From the NCBI GenBank assembly GCA_964020975.1, contig OZ026627.1, positions 31,230,465 to 31,294,464 of the forward strand: a DNA stretch of 64,000 nt, read 5' to 3'. The position numbers and the translations under genes are program-made. The first letter of the stretch is position 1; the number at the start of each line of letters is the position of its first letter. Below the pieces are notes generated by a model, which saw only the letters and a program-made list of their open reading frames with translations, was not told where the DNA came from and made no database searches. The stretch comes from Hermodice carunculata (lineage: Eukaryota; Annelida; Polychaeta; Eunicida; Amphinomidae). Of the stretch, positions 24,899 through 39,546 are shown piece after piece.

Positions 24899-27800
24899 AC
24901 CAGGTTGTAAAACGCTGATACATAATAATAGGGAATATCTTTTATGCTGAACAACGCCATAAGTGGGCAGAAGTTAAGATTTCTTGCTGTTTATATGTGA
25001 AACTGCCAGAAGACAATGAAACAATTTTGCTCCCTCTATTCTACTAGGTGCGTCTTCACGTCTGGTTATCAGGTTTTTTTTTTTTCATTTCAATAAATGT
25101 TGGAGTTTCGACTTATTATTTTGGTTTCATAAAACCTAGTTTCTCTATTAACCTGATTTATGGTGTTACTACTCCGCCCTTTTCCATTTTTGGATACATT
25201 ACAGCAATGATCTTTCAACTTCCTGGGATGCAACAAATCTTGTTGAAATATTAACAAGAAGTGTTGGCACATTATCAACATCACATGGATTTGGCCTTTC
25301 ACCTGAAAATTCATTTATAATTTTCATCCCGGTGAATTGTACTTGTATCCATTTCAGTATGCCATGAGGTATCTGTGGACATATTGCAGAGAGGCTGAGA
25401 AGATGTGACATATTCTCTGCAGATGTGGCTATTTATCAACCAGCGTATTTAGGCAAAGTGAATCCAATGATCCGTCCTTGGCCTTCATATTCACGGTTCA
25501 CAGTTTCTTCTTGAGCTTGTCCAGTGCAACACAATTAAACATCTTTTTATATGACGCACCACAAAACTATTTTGCAAGTGTTTGACATTTGTTAGATGCT
25601 CTTTCATGTCAGCTGCATAAAGTGGTGTGCATTTCGCCTTAACTGTGTCTACCACCAGCTAAAAATTACAGGATTGTTTCACATACAGCATTCAAATACA
25701 AATCGCAACTGGCTTCCTTTGTATTGTTTAATGGCTGTTCAAGTCTTACTTTTGGCGACGTTCACAGACTTGTGGAGATTTGGACGGTTTCCGACTTGTA
25801 CTGATTTTAGTATGATATTGACATGTAATGGTCTCACTACTAACCTGTACTTTTGGTTTACTGTCCCCCCGCCCCTTCAGTGGACTAAAAGGCAGTGCAG
25901 CCAACTATATCAGACTACTTTAGAACAAATGCTCAGTCTATTTCGTGATTGATTATATATAGGTGACTCAGATGATAAGCTAAAGATTCAGGATACCGTT
26001 GACACTCAGTTTAATAGAAATAATTCTGCCTTTTATTACGCTGCTAAGTAAGGTGGCTGTATACTCACCCAGTGATGTAGACCAAAGTCATTTTGGTCCC
26101 AGGGCTTTCAATACTGAGAGACACTTTCAGTATTAAGAGACGCTTATCGAACGCCATTGACAGGTCCAGCTAATGAGTTTTTTCACTTTTTGAAAATACA
26201 TTTAAACTGTCTAAAGATACTGTATAGAAGAAATTAACTCAAAGGTCACGCGTGGAAGTAAGGTATCAACTTACTCCTAACTTCATAGGAGCTACAACTT
26301 CAATACCCAAAGCAAACTTTTTCAATCCTAATGATCCCAGTTATTATTGCCCTATAACTCTTTAATAGTACAACCTACTCCAAACTTCTGGGGCTCATAA
26401 TATGTGTTGCTGATATATTTTTATGCTCACTGTGTCAATTCAATATTCATTTTCTGAAAATTAACATGATTACCACACTTTTGTTTCAATTTGAAAGGGA
26501 AAGTTACTGGATGAAGCTAACAAGAGCCCCTAATCTAGTGACTGAAGTGCTATCTCATTGAGTATCTAATAGCAATTAGGTTGCATTACCAGGTGTTGTT
26601 TGAATTCCAGGTCAAGTCTGGCCCCTGCAGTCAAGGCTTGCAAGGAGAAATGGGGACGAAAACCACCCTACAAAATGGCTTTTAGTCGGGTATCTTTAGC
26701 TGAAGTGTACACTGCATGATTTGTGGGATGAATGCTAAACGATGTTTCCATAACATCTGGCATAACAGTCTATGTATAAATTGTATGGCGTATTTTCTAT
26801 TTCTCACTGGATCTTTTTGTTTAAATGTTGCAGAGGTCTTAAAGCTTGTGTTCTGTGGAATCTTCAGTGCAGCAATAACTTTCCCGTTACCCTGAACACG
26901 CGTTAAGGGATAATATTTATGTCCAAAATTAATCAATATCTTTATCAGCAACTTACTGGCAAATGTCACAGGCTCCGAAACATGATCCGAGTAGTTACCC
27001 TCTGAATGTCACAAACACAGGTGCATGTATATTCGAAAAAAGATAATTTAAATCGTTTGCATACGTAGGCCACGTTACTCCTTTATCATCTACAGTGACA
27101 GACCGCCAAAGCTTCATCGATGTATATACAACCTATACTTGTAAATTGAGATTTCCACTGGAATATACAAAACGTAGAACGTGCAAGTGGGGAAGTGTTC
27201 TTTTCATACATAACAAAATGGTAACTGGGAGACGAGAGTAAGTCGTGAGTCAGGTGTCTGAACTTGAATTACTTAGGCAAGCATACACCAAACTGGATCT
27301 TGTGATAAAAATAATGGAAATAGAGTCAGTTGTAGCAGATGTTCTATGTAAATATTACAGTGTTGGGTTGCGCTAGCGGGACTAAGTTCCAAATGTAAAT
27401 CATACATATACGGAGAACTAATGGTGCGCCTAATGTTCCAATATTACTTGATAAAAGCGGGTGTGGTGTGGTGGGGCTTTCCTTTCTTTTTTTCTTTTAT
27501 GGGATTAGTTCTTTTACTTACATAGACTTGTTCCGGGTAACACAAAATACCCATTTTGAGTCAGAAATACTTGACTCAGGTATTCTGTAATGTTTGTATA
27601 TGTCTCAAATTGGGTCCCAATCTCAAATTGGGCTCCGAATGGACCAGTCATTTGGCAAAAAATAATATGATGCCATATTCCTAAATTTGCCATGTAACGC
27701 GCACACACTACTACCAATATGTTTATCATGCCTGCTGAGCTAGTTATTGCTTATATTCCTAGGGCCTTGTTAACTACTATACTAATGGGGCAGACCCCAC

Positions 27801-28149
27801 ACTGCAACCAAAGGAGATATTCAAAAGCCTTGAATTACGATGAGTATGACATAACCTCATCTGCACAGAGCTGTAGTTGGCATGCTGACATTCCACTGAC
27901 ATGTCACTGGATGATTTTCACTTTGTTTCTTTTCTTCAATATTATAATTATATGGTTTAATCTAGGAACTTCGTTGGAAAACACAGTCTTATAGGATATA
28001 AAACTCACACGTCGCATGTGTTTCATATAGGCATTGAACACACAACGTTGTACTTACAATTTGCAAAAGACAAGTCCCGTATTATTTCAAACAAAAAGTG
28101 GACAATAAGGTCAAAAGAAGTTCATTCAACGGTGATATTTAACAAAAGA

Positions 28150-28285
28150 TAAATAAATTAATACATAAATGAATAAGTAAATAAATAAACAAAATAAATA
28201 AATAAATAAATAAGTGGATAAATACATAAATAAATTAATTAATTGAATGATTGATTGATTGATTAGTTAATTAATTAACAAGTGA
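28150..28285. repeat. Degenerate ATAA/ATTA tract
   Basis: Irregular TAAATAA, GAATAAG, GATTGATT and TTAATTAA units over about 130 bases in the spacer. Confidence 0.85.
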
Positions 28286-28769
28286 ATGAACAGTCAAATA
28301 AAATGCAGGTGTTAATAAGGTCAGGACCAAGTATGATTTTCTGTGTGAAAATTTGCATTGTGAAGCTACTGTATAGTTTTTCGCCGTGCAATGGGAATCA
28401 GCTCTCAGTCATCTTTAGCAAGAGCATCTCAATTTTATTTATAATGAATATCACCCTCATAGTTGGTGTCCTTCTTTCTCTACATATGTGTATCCACTTT
28501 ATCACTGCAAAATGCTAGGCTACTTTGCCAAAGTGGGATGTGAAGTAACCAGTAAACGAACCCATGATATCCGCCGACCGTTGGGCGTAAGTGTCACAGC
28601 TCACACGTGAGATGCATGAAGGGCCAAACTTCACCTTCCGACTCCTAACCTCAATCTCCAGGATGGTCAATACCATTTTTATCTTCATTGTCAACGTATG
28701 AACTTGGGCAATAGCGACCCCCTCGTCATTCGTTTGCCTTTATTAATTTATACAGAATGTAGGGTGCTT

Positions 28770-29460
28770 GGACAATTTATGCTTTTTCAGGCTTTGCAAC
28801 TTTCGGGCTTGGGAATACTTTCCCCCTAGCAGCATGGGTGCCAAATATATTCTCGGTGGTTCGTCTTACTCGGAACAGGCGATAGTTATAGATGTTGGGC
28901 TTATCACTTAGCTTTTTACCTGGAAAAGGTCGTATGAGGAATGACTTTAGTAGAAAAGCCGTGTCTCCAACGAATACGTATGGCAGGTGAACACTATTGG
29001 CAGCTTAATCATCACATGGGATATTGAAAGCTTCACTTTCCAATGGCTTTCTAAGGCAGCAGTTGACAAACATCCCTCCCCCGTTGTGAAGGCCAAAGTA
29101 TGTCATATTCACAAGAGTGAAGAGGCGCTGAATATCATACACGGCCAGAATTATGATACTATGGTTGTCCTTATAGTTATAAAACTGTAAACTGGAATTG
29201 GCTGGAGCTTGCATTAGTCACGTTTACCGTCTATCGCACCTAGACATACGCGAAAGTTCCAAGATCGTTTGAACTCATTGGCTGTCTTTTGGCATTCGAT
29301 ATCAGTATGTGACATGGTAAGAAAAAGCGGTATCATGGTGACCGTATTGCATTGTACACGTCAGAAATGGTGCTGTGTACAGTACTGTTCCTGCTCTGTT
29401 GCTGTGTGCAATTGTTTGCTAAGAATCACCAATCCCTGCGTATCTAAATATGACTAAAAT
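28770..29460 (-). mobile_element. PIF/Harbinger transposase fossil, fuller copy
   Basis: On the minus strand, the blocks are: a decayed N-terminal part, WNFRVCLGAIDGK, QAPANSSLQFYNYKDNHSII, AVYDIQRLF, then beyond the arm edge FVNCCLRKPLES.AFNIP, YVFVGDTAFLLKSFLIRPFPG, and NYRLFRVRRTTENIFGTHAARGKVF. These fit the HARBI1-type DDE nuclease, with the third catalytic residue (Glu of RRTTEN) present. Several frame breaks make it inactive. The Myb-like partner ORF and the TIRs were not found. Confidence 0.85.
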
Positions 29461-29639
29461 ATAAGGAATATATAATATGATAAAATTAGATATTGTAGAA
29501 TGTAATATAATTTAAAAGAAAAACAATAATTCTGATTACGAACAAAGGACTGGTCTGTTATCTTGAGCCTTCTATGATTTCAAATAAATTAACCGGCGAT
29601 ATATTTCTGACATACAAACTAGCTGAATGTATGTACGTG

Positions 29640-29805
29640 TGTGCGCGCGTGCACGTGTGTGTGTATGTATGTTTGTTTGTATGTGTGTATGTATGTATGT
29701 ATGTATGTATGTATGTATGTATGTATGCATGTATGTATGTATGTATGTATGTATGCATGTATTTGTGTGTATATGCATGTAGGTAGGTAGGTAGGTGTTA
29801 TGTAT
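29640..29805. repeat. (TATG)n microsatellite, right copy
   Basis: Mirror of the left CATA tract, longer by several units. Repeated His-Thr-Tyr-Ile frames here are repeat translation. Confidence 0.9.
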
Positions 29806-30525
29806 TTCCACAGACATAAACTGAATAAAGCTCTGTGAAGATTTTCTGAGAACTCTCAAAAATATGTCTTACTTGTAAAATCGATATTTTCCCTATAGAA
29901 TGAAATATACTATTTGCTATTCTTCTTGAGATTTTGGTAGTAAAGCTCTGAAAACTGTCTGTGGCATTTGGCAATCAATTGAAGAATGAACGAAATAAAA
30001 GACTGAGAGTATTTAATCATACAAAGCAAACCAGTGTCATTCAATAATTTCATATAATTGAAAACATATCATTATTGAAGCGTAAAATATGACTAACGGG
30101 CCATTGAGTCTTTTACTGCCTCAGGATGTTGACCAAATAGGGCCAATCTACTTCTGTGTTGCGATTATCATCTGCATCTCCGTAAGGGTAACATTTGGGG
30201 GATGGGGGTGGGGGGTGAAGGGGACACCGAACAAAAGCTGTCAAAATGACACAATAAATGATGCTATCCATAGCTCTTGATCCGTTTCAAATCATTTCAA
30301 GCAGCCGGACGTCAAAATATTATCGTAAAATTTGGTTATGTGATTATTTTGATTTTGCCTATATTTTTAACACAGGATAGGATGAAAGACTAGTTATAGG
30401 ACAACCAGACACAAAAACAAAATTTTATTTCACATTCTTTCCTGTTTCTGTTAAATTTTTTCCTGTTTCATTTTTTTCTAAAAAGAGCAATCTGTTCAGT
30501 GATATTTTGTAGTTTTAAAGCTTTT

Positions 30526-30528
<3 letters not shown>

Positions 30529-30600
<72 letters not shown>

Positions 30601-30644
30601 CCTTCACTGTCGTCGAGCATCGTATGCGGTATATATGTATGTAC

Positions 30645-30730
<86 letters not shown>

Positions 30731-30735
30731 TATTT
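30529..30735. repeat. TA/TG microsatellite block, right copy
   Basis: Mirror of 15,700-15,920 with longer uninterrupted TA tracts around the same unique core. Long TA runs inside a palindrome are prone to cruciform extrusion and sequencing slippage, so lengths here may be unreliable. Confidence 0.95.
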
Positions 30736-31160
30736 AAATTTTGACCCCTCATTTAAAACATTGTCACCTACCTATGGAACCAGTCAAGTAACTGGATAAG
30801 GACTTTTATTTGGGTGTACGGTTCCAACATTCAAGAACCGGATATCTGAAATAAGTACTTTTGTTGAATGTCAAATCACGTAAAGCATAGCATGCCGTAG
30901 TAAGACAAAAGGTTTACAGTTTGCTTTGCGAGGACTCGCCTACACCATCGTAGCAGTAATTTACTAAACCAGATCACAGAGATCAATCTTCAGTGAAGAA
31001 CATCCTAGTTGGACCAGAGTCAACTGCCGAAGTACCCATTGAATCAGTGGATTTCGGAATGTGGTATTCCGTTATCTCCGAGAGCCCACGTTAAATATTG
31101 ACGAAAATCTTCTGCAGTCATGGTGCAAGCGCCTAAACCAGTGCCTGTCACTTTCTACAC

Positions 31161-31364
31161 TTGCTGGGATGTATTTGTCAACGTTCTCCCAGCGTTCTGT
31201 GTGAGCGCTTTTTTTCGGACGATGGTAACACACGTACAAAGAAAATTATCTATGGGCTAGGTAATATGATTGCCAGCCTGACAAGAGCGTTTCAAACATA
31301 CCCTTCTGCGCATATCTGGCGCCTTTCCAAATCCAGTGTTATTAATTCGCCTACCACGGGTTGA
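31161..31364 (+). mobile_element. Possible hAT transposase C-terminal fragment, right copy
   Basis: Mirror of 15,074-15,277 with the same CERFFSDDGNTRTKK motif. No other hAT domain is visible nearby. Confidence 0.35.
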
Positions 31365-31449
31365 AGGAAACTTCTCCCATTGTTGCAAGTCGCCTGCAAT
31401 TGGCCAATTGTGTGAAGGATGGGGACTACTTTTCATATGAGCTGCCACA

Positions 31450-32084
31450 TGCGTGTTATTGTTATAAACTTTAATGACTGTACCATAAAAACAGAATATA
31501 TGACATTTTGTCACATATACGTATAAAGAAAATACAAATGCAGCAAAGTACACACAAATACAAAATGATCATAGCACAATACTCACAAAATCATGGAAGA
31601 GAGAGAGAAAAAAGCAACAACACAATTATACATGATAACATGTGCACATGAAATTTCGACAGAGGCATTCCAGATATATGATAATCATGATAGTGCCAGG
31701 TGGGAGGAGAATTATATCACAAGGATTTTCCTCTTATTTCTATGCAAGATTTTGAAAAAGGGTTCTAATTTAGAGATTAATTCTGTGTCTTGTGATTTCA
31801 CAATAAATTTGAATTTCTCAGTCTGAATTTTTATCAAAATCAACGAAAATATCTTGTAATGAGTGGAATAGAATTAACCTGGATGAGCAGAATAGTTGAC
31901 AATTTATTAAGACGTCAATTTCGTCCTCTAGAGTATTACATACGTTACAGATTCTTTCTTCCAAAGGTAATTTTGTAGGTCTTTTACATGAGTAGCATAG
32001 ACCGCAATCACAGAGACGCCAACCTTCATAACCCGGTAAACGGGTGATACTTATGAAAAGAGCTGCTCTCAGCGGGAGCCCCAT
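31450..32084 (-). mobile_element. LINE ORF2 C-terminus plus 3' UTR, right copy
   Basis: Mirror of 14,352-14,990, with three residue changes over 88 codons (R to C, A to T, Y to N). It is part of the shared ancestral arm. Confidence 0.7.
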
Positions 32085-32795
32085 TCACTTACTATGGGAG
32101 CACTGTCCATCAGCCTGAGGCTTGTAAAATTTAATTGATTTTCATGATAAGAATGCGGGAGATCTCCTGCCCAAGTTCGAAGGAATGGAGTCTCTGTGAT
32201 CAACGTTCTTGTAGCGAAATAGTACCCAGTTGTGACAATAAAATGTTGGTCATATTATTGCATTGGTGCTGACTGTTGTCTGTCTTTTGTATTAAAGTTA
32301 ATGAACTCGTTACTTTTGCCTACTTCACACCTACAGTTGCAATGTTTGTGCTCAATTTATGCTTCAAACACACATATTGCATGAGATGTCATGCCTTCGG
32401 CACACATATCTAATAGTTCAACTGTTTAATAGATCCTGCTGACCAAATTGCCGCACCATTTAATGAGCCTTCGTGACTATGCAACATATTTGAAAACTAA
32501 TATATGAAAGAATAATTTTGTAACCTGTTGATGTTAGATTTAGTTTTGTTGATTTACAAATGCTGGGAAATGCCTTTAATTTGAACTTTGATGTGTATAT
32601 TTTATTAATTGTGATAACACGGTTCTCTTCAGTGGGTAGACAGATAGTACATGCCATTTTTTTCAGTAACCTGCCCTCTGTCAGGAGAATTACAAAAACA
32701 AACATGGTCGCCGAGCGATGTCAAAATGCGCTCCATTCGAAGTTTCTTTTGCAATTCTTGTTACATGTGGGTGAATACCAAACACTCTCTAGCAC

Positions 32796-32888
32796 TGGCT
32801 GGCAGTTGCGGCGGACGACGTTTGCGGCACTCGAAACCGAAAAAAATGGAACAGTTCCTGCCGCAACGTCGTCCGGAACTGCCAGCCA
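32796..32888. repeat. GC-rich hairpin, right copy
   Basis: Arm one is 32,796-32,829 and arm two 32,859-32,888, with a 29-base A-rich loop. Both arms contain CGTCGTCCG or its complement. Pairing is nearly the same as in the left copy, so the hairpin has survived ~3-5% divergence. Confidence 0.7.
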
Positions 32889-33169
32889 ATTTTAGTTCTC
32901 AATTCACCAATTATGTTGTTGATTTTAATCATGCATATTTCTACATCTGCCGAGTTTGGAGTTTACTGTCCAGGTGTCAAAGGTGTTTCATATCATTTTT
33001 TATTACCTTCTTGTCATTTCTTTGGTTTGTTTACCTGTTTTGTAAAAAATATGCTAGATGAAATACAGGTTTGCATAGTTACTTGGCCTTGAACCTTGGT
33101 GGATTGAGCATTTGTGTAGTGCTTTTGCAGCTGTATATTCTCCAAAACTGAATGCTCAGATGCACCATT

Positions 33170-33376
<207 letters not shown>

Positions 33377-34689
33377 TTTTTTTTCAAAGAATGTTTGCTT
33401 TTTTTTCAACCCCCAAGAGTACATGTTTTATTGCAATCATATAAACAAATATTGCATGAAATATGTTTTCTTGGGTGATATTGCTAGCAAATGTAGAAAA
33501 AGAATATCTGCTATGCCCAACGATATCTGGATCAGGTTTGGACAGTATTGTAAATTACTGTAATGATCTCATAAAATGCTTTTTTGTAATATTTTTCTGT
33601 GTTTTGGCCCACAACTGGCGCCGTGACATCATTTAGTCAAAATTGTTATATTTGGTGGCCATCTACTACATCAAACATAATATATTATCCTTAAACATCA
33701 TAATTACACTCATTTTACGATGGACACTTTGCCTGATACCACAGCTATTATCATTATTCTGGTTAAGATCGTATTGAAGAGTAGAGAACTCTCAAGCTCT
33801 TTTAATAAGGAATTATTGACAGGCGTTGTGACATAATGATCGACTAACTAGACTCTGTATGAAATCCTTACCTGCACGAGATCTTGTTCTTCTGTCTGGT
33901 ATCTAGCAGAGGTAACTCGATTTATTTAGCATTCATTCATTTTTCATTTCGTCTTTAAGCCGAAAAATAGTTATGTTTTACGTTAACTTTAATGGGCCTT
34001 GAGTCTTCTATCTGTCGATACAATCCTGTTGGTCAAGCTTTGATGAGATTTGATCTTTTCTTATAGAGCACAAATGCATGAAAACAAACTAGGACATGTT
34101 TGTTTTATTTTATAAGAATTTCGAGCCTGTATACGTTAATCGCATGATATTTTCAGCAAGCTTGAAGATTTTGGAAGTGAAATGCTTTTAGTTGAAGCAT
34201 GGCGTTATAGGAGGGAATCCTCCAATTTCATATTGTTTTTAATATGTAACTAAGAGTTTAATTCTTCTATTCTTCTGGATCATATGTATATATGTATATA
34301 TATGGACACACTGGTGTCTACGATGTAATGGGGTAGTTTCCTCAATAAATTTTCATTATTTTTTGTTATTTTTACTATTATAAGTCTTATCCCGAGCAAC
34401 TGAAAGGTCAACCTGGATGCAGATTACATTTTGTTTACTAATGCTAATTGATCTGTTATGGAAAATATTTTGTCAGTTTGGGGCGTCACGGTCGCTGTGA
34501 AACATCTGGTACCCCATCACGTTTCATGGTTCATCTGGATTCCTGTCGTTATAAGGCAAACTGTAAGGGTTTAGTGAGGGTTAAGACAGTGGAGTCGTAC
34601 ATGGGATAAAGTATTGTACATACAATACAGCAATCTTGGTATGAGCATGAACTGTTTACACTTTCACTTTTATTTTTATCTCAGATGAC

Positions 34690-36610
34690 TTGCAAGGTAG
34701 ATTAGGTTAAAGGATGGACCTTCGTCCTTCGTCTGCGTTGGCGTCGGCGTCGCTCAGTCAGCAGTTCACATTTTCGACTTCTTCAAAACCGTCCTCTGGC
34801 TTCACTTGAAAGTTGATGGGAATGTACCTTAGGTAGGTCTCTACCACATGTGAACAAATGGTCATGTTCCAATGATACTTGTATTCTTTATTAAATATAT
34901 TTTGTCTATTTGTTTGGTAAAATCTTCAAAAATCTTCTGAAGTAATGCTGCAATTTTTTTTTGTAATTTATTTTATTTTTTATTTCTCAAGTTTTGACTT
35001 GATTTCCAAAAAAACAGTCACTCGGATTGTCCCGAAACGTGGGGAATTGTAGCATGTGGGAGGGTTACAGAACTTGTTACCTCGGTTGTTGTGATTATCT
35101 TGAGCCCTGCTTTTTAACAAATTTTTCAACTTGGGTATCTGTCAGCTAATGCATGCATTCCTGTCAACTACCATGATAGTCAATGCGGATTGCAATATAG
35201 ATTTATATTTTCGGCTTCTCCAAAACTGTCAACCAGACTCACTTTGAACTTGCTAGCGATATACGTGGGGTAGATCTGCAGCAAGCCAGTCCAAATAGCC
35301 ACGCTCCAGTTTTAGATTTGGTGTAAATTTTTCTGCTCAATTATTAGCAAAATTTTGAAAACCTCTATCCGAAACCGTTCAGCCAATTGCTTTGAAATTG
35401 CATAGAGATACATCTGGGGACCCACAGGCCTTAATTAAAGGGTGGCGTTTCTATTCTTACGAACTTTTGTGGGTTTGCCTGTTTTTGACTTATTCTCCAC
35501 AACCATCACTCAGATTGTTCTGAAACTTGGTGGAAGTGTAGCTTGTGGGAAGGTTAAACAAACTTAGTCACTATCGATCCCTGATACCAGTCACTTAACA
35601 TATGCTTTCCTATCGATTACAATAGAAATTTATATTTTTCACTTCTGCAAAAACTGTCAGCCAGATTGACGTTAACATTGAAGGCACTGTGCTTTGGATA
35701 GATATCGGCCACATTTATTCTATTGATCAAGCTCCATTGATTTCAAGATTTCTCATGCATACCTTAATTTATTGTTTTGGGCATAATATTAACAAACCTT
35801 CTCGGAAACCCTGACCTCCACACGCTAATTTGTTCAACCGGTGGCACTGCATTTTTTTTTCTATTTCTTAACATTTTATATATATATACTTCTCAATTTC
35901 TCCTCTTCTCCAAAAGCTTTTAGCTAATTGCTTTGAAAAATCAAAGAGACACTTCTGGGAACCTCAGACCTTAATTTTTTCAACAGGTCACACAGATAGT
36001 TCTGTCGCGTGATGAAAGTGTAGCAAGTGTGTGTGTGTGTTTTTGTGTGTGTGTGTGTTGTACAAACCTGTTTATTAAACGGTGATACTCTGCATACCAT
36101 GTAAGTCAATAGGGATTAGAATGATAATACACATCTTCGACTTCCTCTCCGAAACAGTCAACCAAATTCACATCAAACTTGGTGGAGGTGTTCTTTAGGT
36201 TAGTCTCTAACAATTTATTGGAATGTCTCGCTCTATTGATTTCAATAATTTTCCACGAATTTTTTGTTCATTTTTCAACCAGATATTGGTCAGAAATTGC
36301 ATAGGGACGCTTTTGGGGACCTCTGATTGTTAATCTGCTAAACAGGTGGCGCTGCACTTTTGTGTATATTTTAAATGAATTTTTTGTTTTGCCCATTTTT
36401 GGCTTCAACAAAACCGACACTCAGATTGTCTACTGGGTGGCGATACTCTGGATCCCTGATTTTTAACAGATTTTTCAATTTGTGTACCTATCGGTTAATT
36501 CATGCATTCCTATTGATTAGGATGTCAGTCAATGGTGATTGCAATGAGAACTTAATTTCTTATTTCCTCTCCAAAATCCCCATCCCCTAGACTAGAGTGG
36601 AACTTATTTT
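34690..36610. repeat. Degenerate satellite-like array, right copy
   Basis: Mirror of 9,790-11,735 with the same block order reversed. The AC tract has shrunk to short interrupted GT runs near 36,028-36,060, while the left has about 30 perfect units. The microsatellite therefore expanded or contracted after the arms separated. Confidence 0.65.
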
Positions 36611-39486
36611 GGGTTCAACTTGAATGTCAGGGTCAGCTGAGGACGGTGCAAGGGAGGGAACAATTACTTGGCAATGCCAGCTTCACGAAAAGGTACCATC
36701 ATTAAAAGTAGCATAGCAAAAAACACATTTCAAATGGCATGACTCCCCACATTACAAGAATAATGTCTTTTACCTCATTTTGTAGCAGGATAAGCCTGTT
36801 CATATCATAAAGGGACACAAATTTAAGTCATTCTGAGGGTTGCATTGTGCACGACTTTCATAAAACTCCACCGGAGGATTAATAGAATACAGTAATAGCA
36901 ATATTATAGTGACAGACCATTGGCCGAGAGGGACTGGGCTAAAGTACAGGATTTACCATTTTTGAACAACAACTTACATTAAAAATAAGCACTTTCTTCC
37001 ATTCTGGCAAAAAACATGACTCTCACAGAATATTGCATTTTTAAAAGCTAGGGCAGAGTGCGGGGGGGGGCATTCGGCGCATCGGGGCACGACCTTCATT
37101 TTCTAACCTTGGACAAACAAGTCTTTATGACGTCATTAAGAGGAAATGAAAGGTATTTGAGAACAACCAAGTTGCACTTAGAAACAATGATCCCAAATCT
37201 TAAAATTTCAATTTTTGCAGTTTGATTACAATTTTGTGAAAGCCTTTGAAATCAAATTCCAGTTAAGGCATGAGAGATCCCTTGGACTGATTCAGTGCAC
37301 ATGGATAGGCATTGGGCAAGGCAAGCACACAAAAATACTGCAAAAAGCGTTTTTATACATATAGTTTAGCTGTCTTTGAAAGTATTATATGCAGTCATTT
37401 TGAGGTGTATGGGGACACTAAGTATTGGGTGGTTTGGTTTACTGTGCCAATATACCACATTACTAAATGTATTCACGTCCCAATGTACTATATTCAGTGG
37501 AAAATTATGAATTTTTACTTTGTGCAGGGAGAATCAATCGGCATTATTCCTTCAGCTAACTACAAAGGTTATGAAAAATTGTTGGTTTTTTATGTCAGCA
37601 TTAATCTATGGCAAAGCTGCTATTTTATCCCTGGACATTAAGGTTAATCTATCTTGTCAGCTGGTCCATAGAGAACCAATTACTCCATGATGAAGTACAT
37701 CAATGTGAAGTGCAGATATCATATTCTAAATCATTCCCACTGTTGTATTACTTGGCTGTGGTGATTATAGTTCACTGTATCGACGCTGAAAGTGAATATA
37801 ATTTCGCTGTTACTTTGTCTCTGTCTCTCTCTGTGTCTGTCCATCCATCCATATAGGTCGGTAGGTAGGTAGGTACATGTAGGTAGAAAGTTAGGTACTT
37901 GGGTGCAAGCAGGTAGATATAAAGTATATAGACCTAGAATGTTTTGCATGGATCAGAAGGAGACAAAGCCTATATAACATATTTTTTCCACTTTTATACT
38001 TTAATTCTGGTCTTCCAGGCAGATGCCATATACACACTTTCTCAGAAACTAAACAGTGTTGTACCCTTGTTGCCAAGAAATAGGATTTGGTGTTCCCCAT
38101 AGTAATTTTTCCATATGTTCGCTGCAATCATCATGGTGTTTTTATGTTCCAAGAAATCATATGAAATGTTCCATTGTTCCCTTAAAATAAGTATCGATGA
38201 TCCCTTAAACTCCTAGGAGGTCCCCCTTCATCACTTTGCATGCCAGATATGCGGGGGGAGGGGGGCCGACGTCAAGCTTACCCATACCACATGGGCTAAC
38301 GTTGAGGTAAATATAAATTAGGTACTCTTGGTTTGGTGGATGTCAGTAGTGCTTATTTCCTTCTTTTCTCCCAGGGCACCCAGTTTCACCATACATATTA
38401 TTTGAATTTTACTTGCATGCCATCATTTAAGTTTACCTGTATATACGAACTTGCTTTGATACACACATACAGAACTACGGCGATATGAACTTGAACAGGA
38501 TAACAGGTCGTGGTTAAATTCATTTCACCACAGTTCCATGACAGCAAAGCAAGATAGGGGCTGATGTAGGTAATAGCCAGGTGTGTATTTATCGTACCAG
38601 CCAAGTATATTTGAAAGTTGAATCTAAACGTTGCATCTGCTATACATTTTGAAATTCATATAGGTCTATATGTTGACGTCGAGAAAGTGCCCCAATGTGC
38701 TTCATTGCACACCACGTGGCGTGTTGGGTGGAATGGGACAAAAAATTGGAAAAGTTAAAAGGGCATAGCTGAAAATGGGTTTACAATGAACATATTTCTC
38801 TTTCGAAGTTTCTACATCGCTGCATAACATAACGATACAGTGTCACGGTGTACATCACAGGTACAGCAGAAAGGTCTTCAAGGATGAAGTGGCTTAATCC
38901 CCCCCCCGCTCCGCCCGCCTATATACCTTTCTTCCGAGACGTTTTGGTCCAATAAAAAACGGCCAGTAGAACATCGACTAATTGGGACATCTGACTCAGA
39001 CATGCATCTCTTGGCTGTGGGCGAGGGGGTTCATATCATACGGTTATTCTACTAATCAGTTAATAAAACACATGTATTCCATTCAATAAGTGATTTACCT
39101 GAGGAGAAAACACCTTAAACACAAGGTGTACTAAATAAGGCCTTGGATTGGACCAGCGTAGTAAGCCAGTTATGAGCCACATAACCAGTCCTTGGAGATC
39201 CAATTTTTTAGGCCCCCACCACTTTGATGTGGGTGGGGTGGAGAGGGCTGGATATAGACTTGGCCGTGTCCGTTTGTCTGGCATCGAACATGAACATTGG
39301 GTCGTGCATACCTCCAAAACTGCATTACCTATGGGCATGAAACTTAAAAGGCTATATTATTACACAGTATGTGAAGATGTACACCTGGTGTTTTTTTGTT
39401 TTTTTTGACTGTGGCTCTAGCTCTGTCTGGGTGTCTGTACCACACAATTGTAATGTTTCCGATTGGACATGGGAAAAATGACAGGT

Positions 39487-39491
39487 AGGGT

Positions 39492-39538
<47 letters not shown>

Positions 39539-39546
39539 CTTATTTA
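39487..39546. repeat. (TTTA)n microsatellite, right copy
   Basis: Mirror of the left (TAAA)n tract, slightly shorter and with one interrupted unit. Confidence 0.95.

Larger units (their letters stand above)
21798..29080. other. Unique spacer between the palindrome arms
   Basis: About 7.3 kb has no mirrored counterpart. It holds a CT microsatellite near 22,905, a LINE reverse-transcriptase thumb fragment near 24,698-24,898 on the minus strand, an ATAA-rich tract near 28,150-28,280, and the C-terminal part of the Harbinger fossil at its right end. The rest is AT-rich with only short open frames that I cannot assign. I see no support for a host gene here, though short exons could be missed. Confidence 0.8.
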
